Under the pieces are notes generated by a model. That model was not told where the DNA came from. It saw only the letters and a program-made list of their open reading frames with translations, and made no database searches. The position numbers and the translations under genes are program-made. From Burkholderiales bacterium (GTDB taxonomy: Bacteria; Pseudomonadota; Gammaproteobacteria; Burkholderiales; Burkholderiaceae_D), in NCBI GenBank assembly GCA_016200895.1, contig JACQDX010000139.1:1-62046 (forward strand): a DNA stretch of 62,046 nucleotides, read 5' to 3'. Positions 46,336 through 54,718 of the stretch are shown one piece after another (the stretch's first letter is position 1; each line of letters opens with the position of its first letter).

Positions 46336-47364
46336 TCATGTCTCAAAGGAACAAACAAGTTCCGGCGCGAGCGCATGCAAATAACTGCGGGCATCAAAGA
46401 CCGCACCTGGTGAGTGCGCCCCGCTACTCTCTTTCACTTCACCCTGCAAGATGCGTTGCACTGCCTCGCATATCAGTGGTGCAGTAAAGCCGTAAATATC
46501 GCGCCCCTGCGCTGCCAGTTTGCGTGTTACCCCATCCTTGGTTGCAATCACCTCGACCAGGAAAACCTGGGCGGATTTGCCACTTTCGTCTGCCGCAGCA
46601 GGTGGCGGCGTCAGCGGGTCACGTATGTCCTTGAGGGCAGAAAGATTCAGATAGGTATGCAATTGTCCGATCTTGAGATGCTGCGCCATCAGAATCACTT
46701 CAGAGAACGGCACTTCAATGGCATCCAGACGCCCGAAGGGTTCGGCATAATCCCAGGCAATTTCAGCGGCAGGCAGTGTCATGGGTAGCAGCTTGCCGTC
46801 TGTGACTACCAGGCGATGCGCAGTATTGCGCGCACCCGTGATGCGTGTGCCCTCGGTCGGATGCCAGCTATCCAGTGCGATGCCTATGCGGATGTCGTCT
46901 ACAGCATCCCAGTCGCCGATGACAGCAGTAGCCAGCAAATCAGCAAGACCGCCGTAAAACCCCATGGCAGGAAGAACCAGCACGCCCGCTTCCCGCGCCG
47001 GGCTGTCAAATTTCTTCAAGGTGTCGTGTGCACTCATCTGTTCTGCGCTGACATCCAGATAATGAACGCCATTGCGCACAGCAGCTGCAGCAAGCAGGTC
47101 GGCAGTTTCCAGGAAGGGGCCAGCGCAATTGATCAGGGCAGCAACACTATGCAAGACATCGTCCAGTGCTGCACTATCATTGACAGAGACGCATCTGATC
47201 TCAATGCCGCGCTCTTCAAAGCCAGCGGCGGCCAGCTTGCCGCTGTCGCGGGCCAGAGCGACTGGCACCATGCCGCGCCGTACAAGTTCATCCACCACAA
47301 AGCGCCCCGTATGTCCGGTGGCACCAAAAACAGCAACTCTGTTATTTACTAAGGTATTCATCAT
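46336..47364 (-). CDS. Saccharopine dehydrogenase-like NAD(P)-binding protein
   Basis: A 342-residue oxidoreductase-like protein. The Rossmann motif 'VAVFGATGHTGRFVVDEL' (about 9-26) and 'ALINCAGPFLETADLL' match the saccharopine dehydrogenase/enoyl reductase NADP-binding family; the second domain starts near residue 130 ('LPAMGFYGGLADLLA'). Real substrates of these homologues are mostly unknown. GGAG precedes two adjacent ATGs (ending 47364 and 47361). It is divergent from a TetR gene whose operator overlaps its promoter, so it is probably the regulated target. Confidence 0.85.
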   Translation of the reverse strand: MMNTLVNNRVAVFGATGHTGRFVVDELVRRGMVPVALARDSGKLAAAGFEERGIEIRCVSVNDSAALDDVLHSVAALINCAGPFLETADLLAAAAVRNGVHYLDVSAEQMSAHDTLKKFDSPAREAGVLVLPAMGFYGGLADLLATAVIGDWDAVDDIRIGIALDSWHPTEGTRITGARNTAHRLVVTDGKLLPMTLPAAEIAWDYAEPFGRLDAIEVPFSEVILMAQHLKIGQLHTYLNLSALKDIRDPLTPPPAAADESGKSAQVFLVEVIATKDGVTRKLAAQGRDIYGFTAPLICEAVQRILQGEVKESSGAHSPGAVFDARSYLHALAPELVCSFET

Positions 47365-47393
47365 TTGACTCCACGTTTGTTATTACATTTATA
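47365..47393 (+). promoter_or_regulatory. Possible promoter for the tetR gene
   Basis: TTGACT (47365-47370) and TTTATA (47388-47393) are 17 bases apart on the plus strand, just ahead of the first operator half-site. The -10 match is weak. Confidence 0.35.
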
Positions 47394-47397
47394 CGAT

Positions 47398-47435
47398 ACA
47401 GACCGGTATGTTTTATAAGATACATACAGGTCTGT
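47398..47435. promoter_or_regulatory. TetR operator
   Basis: ACAGACCGGTATGT (47398-47411) and ACATACAGGTCTGT (47422-47435) are inverted copies with one mismatch, centred in the divergent promoter region. The second half lies inside the spacer of the minus-strand promoter. Confidence 0.8.
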
Positions 47436-47445
47436 AGCATGTCAA
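47417..47445 (-). promoter_or_regulatory. Sigma70-type promoter for the saccharopine-dehydrogenase-like gene
   Basis: On the minus strand TTGACA (47440-47445) and TATCTT (47417-47422) are exactly 17 bases apart, about 55 bases before the start codon. A TetR operator half-site occupies the spacer, so binding should block transcription. Confidence 0.7.
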
Positions 47446-47469
47446 GCAATTATGTTATAATTTTTTCCC

Positions 47470-48063
47470 ATGAATACTTCAAAGACCGGCAACGCATCTG
47501 CTACCTCAGAGGTAAAAGAGCGCATTCTTGAAACAGCCTCCAGGCTTTTCTATAGTCAGGGCGTAAGAGCCGTGGGCGTGGATCTGGTGGCTGAGCAGGC
47601 TGACGTGGCAAAAACCAGTATCTATCGTCATTTCGGTACCAAAGATGATCTTATCGCCGCCTTTTTGCAGCGTGAAGATGAAGACTTCTGGCAATGCTGG
47701 GGGGATGTCCACAAGCGCCATGCAGATGATGCTGCCGCCGAACTTGACGCACATTTCCAGTGGATAGGTGAACGGGTAGCTCGCCCCAACTATCGCGGCT
47801 GCCCGCAAATCAATGTCGCGGCAGAATTTCCTGACCATGATCACCCTGCCCGTAAGGTGGCATACAAACATAAACATGAACTACGGCACAGGCTTAAAGA
47901 CATAGCCGTACGCCTGGATGCAAAACGCCCGGATGAACTGGCCGGTCAATTGGCGGTGTTGATCAACGGTGCCTTTGTCAGCTCACAAATGTTTTTTGAA
48001 GGTGAAGCCACGGCACTGTTAACAGCAACAGCACATGCACTGGTTGCAGCGGCTAAAGCGTAA
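47470..48063 (+). CDS. TetR family repressor
   Basis: A 197-residue regulator. The HTH 'DLVAEQADVAKTSIYRHFGTKDDLIAAFL' (about 35-63; key residues TSIYRHF) is classic TetR. The ligand-binding half has one Cys in 'YRGCPQINVAAEFPDHDHPAR', a pattern of the TetR_C-type seen in Burkholderiales. Divergent from the oxidoreductase gene with a shared operator, so most likely represses both. Ligand unknown. Confidence 0.93.
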   Translation: MNTSKTGNASATSEVKERILETASRLFYSQGVRAVGVDLVAEQADVAKTSIYRHFGTKDDLIAAFLQREDEDFWQCWGDVHKRHADDAAAELDAHFQWIGERVARPNYRGCPQINVAAEFPDHDHPARKVAYKHKHELRHRLKDIAVRLDAKRPDELAGQLAVLINGAFVSSQMFFEGEATALLTATAHALVAAAKA

Positions 48064-48101
48064 AGTCCGGAAAATATCTGGACATGTGCATTGCAGACGA
48101 C

Positions 48102-48560
48102 ATGAACCCGACACACAATTCGCCCACACAAGCTGCGATAAAGACTTACCAGAATTTTTATCAGCACTGGATGCAAAACGCCGGGCTGGAAATGTCAGAC
48201 CTGCCGGATGCAGCCAGCAAATTGCAGGCAGTTGCGCAGCCGCTGCCACTTGCGCTGACGGCCTACTATCATTGCGCGGGCACCAGCCCCATCAACACCG
48301 CATATAACGAACTCTTGTTACCCGGAGATTTGTATGTGGAGCAAGAACACCTGATCTTCATGCATGAAAACCAGGGTGTCGTCGATTGGGGCATGCGCCT
48401 GCAAGACCTGGCGCAAGATAATCCTGTCGTCTGGCAAAGGAATAATGATGACGGGGCATGGTATGCCGAAGACCATCATCTCAGCAGCTTCTTGATGGCT
48501 TGCTGGTATTGGGCAGAACTTGGCGAAGACAAGGCTGAGGATTTTTTTAAACTCGGATAA
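48102..48560 (+). CDS. SUKH/SMI1-like hypothetical protein
   Basis: A 152-residue cytosolic protein. The pattern 'LPLALTAYYHCAGTSPINTAYNELLLPGDLYVEQEHLIFMHENQGVVDWGM' (fragments about 50-100) resembles SMI1/KNR4 (SUKH) folds, in which a Leu-Pro helix is followed by 'L.F..E.Q....WG'. SUKH proteins are often immunity proteins of contact-dependent toxins, but no toxin gene is adjacent. Start could also be 48084. Confidence 0.65.
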   Translation: MNPTHNSPTQAAIKTYQNFYQHWMQNAGLEMSDLPDAASKLQAVAQPLPLALTAYYHCAGTSPINTAYNELLLPGDLYVEQEHLIFMHENQGVVDWGMRLQDLAQDNPVVWQRNNDDGAWYAEDHHLSSFLMACWYWAELGEDKAEDFFKLG

Positions 48561-48613
48561 CGCACTCTGCAAACACCACCGTGAGATACTAGCGCCTCTT
48601 CAATTTTAATCAA

Positions 48614-49060
48614 ATGAAAAAAATACTGCCCACCGTACTCGCACTCGATCTTGAAGGCACCCTGATCTCCAACGCCATGAGCCAGATTCCACGACCTGGC
48701 TTGCATGAATTCCTGACGCGCTGCGCTGTACTTTTCCCGCGCCTGGTCATGTTCACGACAGTAAAGGAAGACAAGTTCAGGCAAATCGCCCGCTTGCTGG
48801 TGGAAGAAACCATGGCACCAGCCTGGTTTGCCGACATTGAATATGTGAACTGGCAAGGCGAAACCAAAAATCTGGGATTTGTACCTGATGCGGCAGTCGG
48901 CGATATCATCCTGGTTGATGATTTTGAAATCTATGTCCATCCAGGCCAGGTTACGCAATGGATGCAGATAGAGTATTTTGATTATCCCTACTCTGAGGAA
49001 GATAAGGGTTTAGTTACGATGCTGGAAAAGCTGGAGATGCTGGTCAGTGACTCTAAATAA
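48614..49060 (+). CDS. HAD-like phosphatase (NIF/FCP1 type)
   Basis: A 148-residue HAD-superfamily protein. Motif I is 'LALDLEGTLISN' (the first catalytic Asp kept; the second is Glu, so DLEGT instead of DxDGT), motif II is 'VMFTTVKEDK', and motif IV is 'DIILVDDFEIYV'. The short size without cap suggests a CTD-phosphatase-like/NIF protein. The altered motif I may lower activity. It lies downstream of the SUKH-like gene, with a 53-bp gap. Confidence 0.7.
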   Translation: MKKILPTVLALDLEGTLISNAMSQIPRPGLHEFLTRCAVLFPRLVMFTTVKEDKFRQIARLLVEETMAPAWFADIEYVNWQGETKNLGFVPDAAVGDIILVDDFEIYVHPGQVTQWMQIEYFDYPYSEEDKGLVTMLEKLEMLVSDSK

Positions 49061-49087
49061 CAAATCACTCAACACCACCATTATTCT

Positions 49088-49753
49088 TCAAGATTTGTCA
49101 GCGCTACACTGGGTATTCGCGTCCCCTGTCAATTCATGCTTCACATAAAAGAAGCTCTCATACAACAATGACTTCGCTTTTGAGCGCCAACTCACATAAC
49201 GGCTGGTAGGTGTGGCGGCCGAGACAGCATTGATGTGCAATTCCCCGGCCATCGTCATCGCCCGCCTCATGTGCAAAGGATCACTGACTATCATTACCTT
49301 GTGGAGTTGATGCGTCGGCATGAGCTTGCAAGCCTGCACCAGGTTTTGAAAGGTGTTTGTCGATATCTCTTCTATCAATATTTTTTCTGCGGGAATACCC
49401 TGCTCAACCGCGTACTGGCGGGCAGCGGCTGATTCAGAAAGGGTGTCACCTTCACTCAAACCACCCGTGAAAATGAGGTAATGCACCTGGCCGTTCTTGT
49501 AGAGGCGTATGCCATGTTTGATGCGTTCGGCAAACACAGGCGATGGCTTATCTTTCCAGACCGAAGCGCCCAACACAATCGCGGCATCGGCTTTGATTTT
49601 TTCAGGTGCAGCAGATTGCTGGGCCAGTAGTGCAGGATAAAAGGCTATATTCAACATGCCCCATATAAAACCTGCCAGCAGCAAGGTAAATACCAGCAGG
49701 ACAATGCGCTTGATGCTGAAGTAGCGATGCAGGCTGTTGAAGTAAGACCACAT
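49088..49753 (-). CDS. DUF218/SanA-type inner-membrane protein
   Basis: A 221-residue protein with one N-terminal membrane segment (about 16-38) and a periplasmic DUF218 domain: 'ADAAIVLGASVWKDKPSPVFAERI', 'YLIFTGGLSEGDTLSESAAARQYAVEQGIP', 'VMIVSDPLHMRRAM'. SanA/ElyC-type proteins affect envelope barrier function. It follows the 231-residue secreted protein gene by six bases and is probably co-transcribed with it. Confidence 0.88.
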   Translation of the reverse strand: MWSYFNSLHRYFSIKRIVLLVFTLLLAGFIWGMLNIAFYPALLAQQSAAPEKIKADAAIVLGASVWKDKPSPVFAERIKHGIRLYKNGQVHYLIFTGGLSEGDTLSESAAARQYAVEQGIPAEKILIEEISTNTFQNLVQACKLMPTHQLHKVMIVSDPLHMRRAMTMAGELHINAVSAATPTSRYVSWRSKAKSLLYESFFYVKHELTGDANTQCSADKS

Positions 49754-49759
49754 TCTGGC

Positions 49760-50455
49760 TTACTGCTTTCTTAACACGCGCCAGGGTTTGCTGGTCCTGG
49801 GATCGACGGGCACACGTTTTTCATTGCTCGCATAATCATCTTCAAATACTGTCCAGGCGTCTCCTCGTCTAACCAAATACCAGAATGGCAGCCTGTGCCC
49901 TTCTATACGCAGTGGGGTGCCATACAAATCCAGTTCAGACAAATCGCGTGACAAACTGGCCTTGGCTGGCTTGCCATCTATGCTGAGTTTGCCATTTTGA
50001 AAGCACCACTGTTCTTTTTCTTCACTGATAAAACAGCCTTGTATGATGCGCGCCAGATACAGGTCAGCCTCGTTCTGGTCAAGCTTGCCCAGGCGTTGAT
50101 AAGGGCCTTGCTCTGTCCTGCTTTTGCCGTCACCCAGCAACCAGATTTTGTCGCCTTGCTGACGCAGGCAGTATTCAGTTTCATCACCTTCATGCCAGGC
50201 CAGGTTTTGTTTGATGCGGCCATCCTTGATGTTCAGGGCAACTTGCTGGCTATCCGTGGCGGTCATGGCGCCAGTCCAACTGCCATGGATTTTCAACAGA
50301 TTCAGGAAGTGGCTGCTACTCCAGTAGCCCTCCAGCTTGCTCAAGCCAGCATCGCCGGTACAGACTTTGCCGGATGCAGCCATGGTAGTGGACGCGCATA
50401 GCAGCAAGAGGGGAGATAAGCACAAAGCGGTGAATCTGGAAAATGTGGATTGCAT
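49760..50455 (-). CDS. Secreted hypothetical protein
   Basis: A 231-residue protein of unrecognised family. Signal peptide about 1-27 (ends TMAAS). The mature part has four Cys (in KVCTGD, TEYCLRQ, QGCFISE, EQWCFQN), consistent with two disulfides, and many Trp/Tyr/Gly beta-type segments ('GDKIWLLGDGKSR', 'PFWYLVRRGDAWTVFEDDY'). It is probably periplasmic. Six bases separate it from the DUF218 gene downstream. Confidence 0.7.
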   Translation of the reverse strand: MQSTFSRFTALCLSPLLLLCASTTMAASGKVCTGDAGLSKLEGYWSSSHFLNLLKIHGSWTGAMTATDSQQVALNIKDGRIKQNLAWHEGDETEYCLRQQGDKIWLLGDGKSRTEQGPYQRLGKLDQNEADLYLARIIQGCFISEEKEQWCFQNGKLSIDGKPAKASLSRDLSELDLYGTPLRIEGHRLPFWYLVRRGDAWTVFEDDYASNEKRVPVDPRTSKPWRVLRKQ

Positions 50456-50538
50456 ATTGTGCCTGCTCTTTTGGTATCAATAAGAATTGTATAATTTTAC
50501 CAGAGCAGGCAGGCAAGCCAGGGCTAAAGCTATCCAGA

Positions 50539-51816
50539 TCACTCCGCCTTTTTGACCAGATTGGCCGTCATTGAAATATCAAAATCTTGCTGTTTATCCG
50601 GTGTTTCTTTCTGCATTCTTGCCTTCTGGTTCAAGCCTGTGATGAGCTTGGGTTTGGCTATCAGTTCATCATTTTTCTTGACGATCATGTCGATAGTTAC
50701 GGCATCTTTGTACTTGTCCCCAGGTGTCGGAGTGAGTGTAAAGCTGAAATCCCATTTAGCTTGTTTATCATCAGATTGCACGGCAATACTGGCTTGCGAC
50801 CCTTGTTTGACCATCACGCGGGGCGAACTTTTTATTCCTGCTACGTTGATGTCCATGGCAATAAGATAGCTATCCACTTCTGATTTTCCATCGACCTGAC
50901 CGCTCTGGGCAGGCGTGAAAACCGGGCTGACAGGTGTAGCAGCCCAGGCACTATAAGCACTGACGCCGCACAGGCAACTCAATACCATATAGGCACTGAT
51001 ACGCTTCAATTTTCCGGGGCTGTTCTTTTGCAATTGCATGATTCTCTCCTTTAAGGGATGACGGGAAGGCCAATGGCAGGCCAGGGCACTGGGGGTAACG
51101 CTCAACTGTGTCTTCAGCATGGCTTCGGCATAGGTGCGCCTGGCTTGCGGCTCTTGCGCAATCACGCTGGCGTCGCATGCCAGTTCCTGATCGAGACGAA
51201 AACATCTGGCGGCGACGTGCACGAATGGATTAAACCAGAGCAGGCATTGCAGCAGCGCGAACAAGGTATTGGCGATGACATCCCCACGACACTTGTGCAC
51301 CAGTTCGTGGCGGATGATAAGTGCCTGTTCAGCCTTACTATAGCGTTCAAAAAAATCGGCGGGTACTATAATTTTCGGCCTGAAACAGCCTGCCAAAGCA
51401 GGCCCAGTATCAACATCGCTGGCAAGATATACGCCATCAACCCTGGTGAGTTTACTCAGCCTGCGCAAGAAATGCAGATGCTGCATCCCAAACAGCGCCA
51501 GCATGGCCAGGCTACCGATCAGCCATGCACTGACAAGGATTACTGGCCAAACACTCGCTGGCTGAATTTCCAGCAAAGTTGCACCGGGAATGAGTTGATT
51601 CACAGGCGTATTCAACTTCTCTGTCATGTCCAGATATTGATGATGCGGGAAAAACATCGCAATCAAGCTCAATGGCAAGATGGCCCAAAACTGATAGCTG
51701 ATACCGGCACCCACCAGTTTGCGCAAGGGCTGCCTGATCAGCAGGATGAGAACAATAAGACTGCTGACAACCAGGCAAGCCAGCAGGCCTGTCTGCAAAA
51801 GATTATTGATCATCAC
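50539..51816 (-). CDS. BlaR1-like M56 metallopeptidase without beta-lactam sensor
   Basis: A 425-residue membrane zinc peptidase. Four membrane segments (about 8-27, 40-57, 90-111, 275-293) enclose the M56 motif HELVH (170-174) and 'DQELACDASV' with the third ligand. The family's penicillin-binding sensor domain (about 250 residues with SxxK) is missing; instead there is a ~130-residue periplasmic beta-type domain with no named family. It overlaps the BlaI-like gene by 14 bases, so they form a regulatory pair of unknown signal. Confidence 0.88.
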   Translation of the reverse strand: MMINNLLQTGLLACLVVSSLIVLILLIRQPLRKLVGAGISYQFWAILPLSLIAMFFPHHQYLDMTEKLNTPVNQLIPGATLLEIQPASVWPVILVSAWLIGSLAMLALFGMQHLHFLRRLSKLTRVDGVYLASDVDTGPALAGCFRPKIIVPADFFERYSKAEQALIIRHELVHKCRGDVIANTLFALLQCLLWFNPFVHVAARCFRLDQELACDASVIAQEPQARRTYAEAMLKTQLSVTPSALACHWPSRHPLKERIMQLQKNSPGKLKRISAYMVLSCLCGVSAYSAWAATPVSPVFTPAQSGQVDGKSEVDSYLIAMDINVAGIKSSPRVMVKQGSQASIAVQSDDKQAKWDFSFTLTPTPGDKYKDAVTIDMIVKKNDELIAKPKLITGLNQKARMQKETPDKQQDFDISMTANLVKKAE

Positions 51817-52180
51817 CCAGCTCCTTGATCAGGCGTTTCAACTCCGCGATATCCTGTTTGGATAATTTCTTTTGTTCGCTGAAGTGCGCTACCAGCGGGG
51901 CGATGCGGCCATTGAACATGCGGTCGAGAAAGCCCTTGCTCTCTGACATCAACCATTGTTCGCGCTTGAGTATGGGGGAATATAAAAAGCGCCTGCCATC
52001 CTTCTCGGCGGCTATCGCACCCTTTTTAAGCAGGCGGTTCAACAGCGTTTTGACGGTGGCTTCTTGCCAGTCTTGTTGCTGTGCCAGCGCCGCGCCGACT
52101 TCTTCGGCTGACTGTGGGTGTTGCTTCCACAGGGTTTCCATGACTAGCGATTCTGCCTCGCTGATGGCGATGTTTTTCAT
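51803..52180 (-). CDS. BlaI/MecI/CopY family repressor
   Basis: A 125-residue winged-helix repressor. 'ISEAESLVMETLWKQHPQSAEEV' and 'WQEATVKTLLNRLLKKGAIAAEKDGRRFLYSP' are the BlaI DNA-binding half; the cleavage/dimer half follows. The start at 52180 is chosen because TGGAG lies eight bases upstream. Two TTAC-N4-GTAA operators sit in the leader. The partner peptidase would cleave it when a signal arrives. Confidence 0.93.
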   Translation of the reverse strand: MKNIAISEAESLVMETLWKQHPQSAEEVGAALAQQQDWQEATVKTLLNRLLKKGAIAAEKDGRRFLYSPILKREQWLMSESKGFLDRMFNGRIAPLVAHFSEQKKLSKQDIAELKRLIKELGDDQ

Positions 52181-52241
52181 TATTGGCTCCAGGCTCATAT
52201 TGAAGCTTCAATCCTAAGTTTCAATCTTAAGCTTCAATCAT

Positions 52242-52283
52242 TTACACATGTAATCGATAGAGAATGATTACACGCGTAATCAT
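52242..52283. promoter_or_regulatory. Paired BlaI-type operators
   Basis: TTACACATGTAA (52242-52253) contains the TACA-N2-TGTA pattern of BlaI/MecI boxes. ATGATTAC-ACGC-GTAATCAT (52264-52283) has perfect 8-bp arms. A TTGACT on the minus strand (52287-52292) would be a -35 for blaI overlapping the second site. The GH43 gene starts on the other side. Confidence 0.7.
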
Positions 52284-52439
52284 TGAAGTCAACAAAATAA
52301 TTCAAGTAATTTTTACGTGAGCAAGCGCTTGATTTTTATCATTCGCCTGAAAACTGCGCTTGCATGCTGTTGCATTGCCTTGCATAATTGGCCTTACCAA
52401 TTTTTACATTGGTCAACCAAGTACCGATTAGGAAAGTAT

Positions 52440-54089
52440 ATGAAGCGAATACCAGGAATGTTGAACCAGCTAGTAGCTGCCTGCCTGCTGCTGTCCAGCC
52501 TGAGTGCACACACCCACGCAGCTGATGCTGATGCTGACGCTGGCAAGACGCACTACCAAAATCCCATCATTCATGCCGATTATTCTGATCCTGACGTGAT
52601 ACGCGTTGGTAATCGCTATTACATGACAGCATCCAGCTTCAATAGCGCCCCCGGCCTGCCACTGCTGGAATCAGCAGACATGGTGCACTGGCAGTTAACA
52701 GGCCATGCCCTGCCCCAGCAATTACCGCTGGCAAATTTTGCCAGGCCCCAGCATGGCAAAGGTGTGTGGGCACCCTGTCTGCGCTATCACGACAATCGCT
52801 TCTGGATTTTTTATCCTGATCCCGATCAGGGCATCTATGTGATGACGGCTGAAAAATTCAGCGGTCCATGGACTACGCCACATTTGCTGCTGGCAGGCAA
52901 AGGCATCATTGACCCTACACCACTGTGGGATGAGGATGGCAAGGCTTATCTCTTGCATGCCTGGGCCAAGAGCCGCGCTGGCATCAATAATGTGCTGAGC
53001 CTGCGCCGCATGAACAATGAGGCGACGCAATTGCTGGATACTGAAGGCAAGGTCGTCATTGATGGCAACAAGCTGCCTAATTACAAGACGCTGGAAGGAC
53101 CAAAGATCTACAAACATCAGGGCTATTACTATGTCTTCGCCCCCGCAGGTGGTGTCGAAGAAGGCTGGCAATCAGTATTCCGTTCGCGCAATATCGAAGG
53201 CCCGTATGAAGACAAGATCGTCATGGCGCAAGGCAAGTCATCCACCAATGGCCCGCACCAAGGTGCCTGGGTACAAACCCCGCAAGGTACCGACTGGTTT
53301 TATCACTTCCAGGACAAGCGCGCGTATGGCCGCATCGTCCACCTGCAACCCATGCACTGGAAAGATGGTTGGCCCGTCATTGGTGACGATAGCAACTACG
53401 CTGGCACAGGCGAACCGGTACTCAGTCATGCCATGCCGCTGCCAGGTAAATTCCCGTCTGTGCAGCCAGCGACTACGGATGAATTCAAGAGCAACAAACT
53501 GGGCTTGCAATGGCAGTGGAATGCCAACTGGAAACCTGAATGGTTTTCACTGACAGCCAGATCACATCACCTGCGCCTGCTGACACAAACTGACTCCAGC
53601 TATGCCGAACGCAAAAACCTGTGGGATGTGCCTTCGTTGTTATTGCAAAAACTGCCTGCCGAACAATTCACGGTACATACCAAACTGGATGTCAGTCATC
53701 TGAAAGATGGCAGTAGCGCTGGCATGATCATGTATGGTTTTAACTATGCCTGGCTGGGTGTACGTCAGCAAGACAAGGAAAAACAATTGATCTTGTCCAC
53801 TTGCGACAAGACAGAATCAAAATGCGAAGAGGTAACCCGCGCCAACCTGTCACTGAAAAGCAGCACCCTGTACTTGCGCATGGTGGTGCAAGCAGGTGGC
53901 AAGACCCGATTCTATTACAGCACCAATAATCGGCAATTCAATGCCATTGGTGAAGTCTTTACCGCTACCATGGGGCGTTGGGTTGGCGCGCAAATGGGGC
54001 TGTTCAGTATGCGTGCTGGTGCGCCAGTTTCTGCCGCCGGGGATGATTATGTGGATGTGGATTATTTCAGGGTGACGATAAATAATTAA
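52440..54089 (+). CDS. GH43 family glycosidase (xylosidase/arabinofuranosidase type)
   Basis: A 549-residue secreted enzyme; start at 52440 after AGGAAAG. Signal peptide about 1-27. The five-bladed propeller has the general base Asp50 in 'HADYSDPDVIRVG', the second acid in 'GIIDPTPLWDEDGKAYL' and the acid/base Glu in 'KTLEGPKIYK'. The C-terminal 200 residues form the GH43 beta-sandwich. It should release xylose or arabinose from hemicellulose. It shares the upstream region with BlaI, so co-regulation is possible but unproven. Confidence 0.92.
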   Translation: MKRIPGMLNQLVAACLLLSSLSAHTHAADADADAGKTHYQNPIIHADYSDPDVIRVGNRYYMTASSFNSAPGLPLLESADMVHWQLTGHALPQQLPLANFARPQHGKGVWAPCLRYHDNRFWIFYPDPDQGIYVMTAEKFSGPWTTPHLLLAGKGIIDPTPLWDEDGKAYLLHAWAKSRAGINNVLSLRRMNNEATQLLDTEGKVVIDGNKLPNYKTLEGPKIYKHQGYYYVFAPAGGVEEGWQSVFRSRNIEGPYEDKIVMAQGKSSTNGPHQGAWVQTPQGTDWFYHFQDKRAYGRIVHLQPMHWKDGWPVIGDDSNYAGTGEPVLSHAMPLPGKFPSVQPATTDEFKSNKLGLQWQWNANWKPEWFSLTARSHHLRLLTQTDSSYAERKNLWDVPSLLLQKLPAEQFTVHTKLDVSHLKDGSSAGMIMYGFNYAWLGVRQQDKEKQLILSTCDKTESKCEEVTRANLSLKSSTLYLRMVVQAGGKTRFYYSTNNRQFNAIGEVFTATMGRWVGAQMGLFSMRAGAPVSAAGDDYVDVDYFRVTINN

Positions 54090-54113
54090 TCGCCAGAATC
54101 AAAACACCCCGAT

Positions 54114-54140
54114 TTGGGTTTGGGTTTGGGTTTGGGTTTT
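54114..54140 (+). repeat. Telomere-like (TTTGGG)4 repeat, G-quadruplex motif
   Basis: Four perfect TTTGGG units, giving GGG-N3 repeated with three-base loops at 54117-54137. It begins 24 bases after the GH43 stop. Confidence 0.9.
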
Positions 54141-54177
54141 GCAGTTGCTTTTGACTTTCGCAGTTCCCATGTGTAGC

Positions 54178-54375
54178 CGCCGTTTGTGCGGTACAGAAAA
54201 TGGAAAGAGAAAGGCCGATGTTTGAGCCGCAGGCGAGTTTTCGGGCTTTCCCATTTTTTGTACTGCACAAACGGGAACCCCGCAGGGGCGACGACGCCTG
54301 GGTCGCCTTTCTTTGAATACGTTCTTTGGCGACGCAAAGAACGTATTTCGGCTGCCGGGCCGAGACCCGGCTTGT
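54178..54375. repeat. Multi-hairpin intergenic element
   Basis: The arms 54181-54204 and 54252-54275 are complementary at 22 of 24 positions. A second hairpin has perfect 13-bp arms AATACGTTCTTTG (54317-54329) and CAAAGAACGTATT (54336-54348) with a GCGACG loop. Similar sequences are known as dispersed repeats in betaproteobacteria and gammaproteobacteria (recollection). No gene is seen in 54090-54718 apart from these repeats. Confidence 0.75.
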
Positions 54376-54420
54376 GTCCACGAAGGGCAATTTAATTTCA
54401 AGCTACACGGTATGCAAAGA

Positions 54421-54460
54421 ACGCCCCTGGATTCCTGCCAAAAGCACGCAGGAATGACAT
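54421..54460. repeat. REP-type hairpin, copy 2
   Basis: ATTCCTGC (54431-54438) and GCAGGAAT (54448-54455) with the 'acgcccc' flank of copy 1 at 9.5 kb; the loop is longer (9 nt). Confidence 0.75.
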
Positions 54461-54718
54461 TACCAAGATGACAGCCAGCCAACAAAACCCCGTATCAAAT
54501 TCTCCCTCTTGATGCCCCTCAACGACAATTCCTTGCCCTGGCACAAATATATCCCCACCCAATTCCAGAAAATCCCTGATATTGGGGTAAAGTTGACCCT
54601 GCATGCAGCGCAAATCTCAGCAGCGTGCCAAAATAGAAAGAGATGCGGCCAGGCAAAGTCAATTGCCTGTATGCTGACATCCAATAACAGAGACAAATCA
54701 CCGTAAAACGAATTCATC

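Noticed and set aside
54067..54485. Three minus-strand frames of 83-128 codons after GH43
   Set aside because: They run through the G-repeat and hairpin element; Pro-Asn/Lys-Pro repeats come from the TTTGGG tract.
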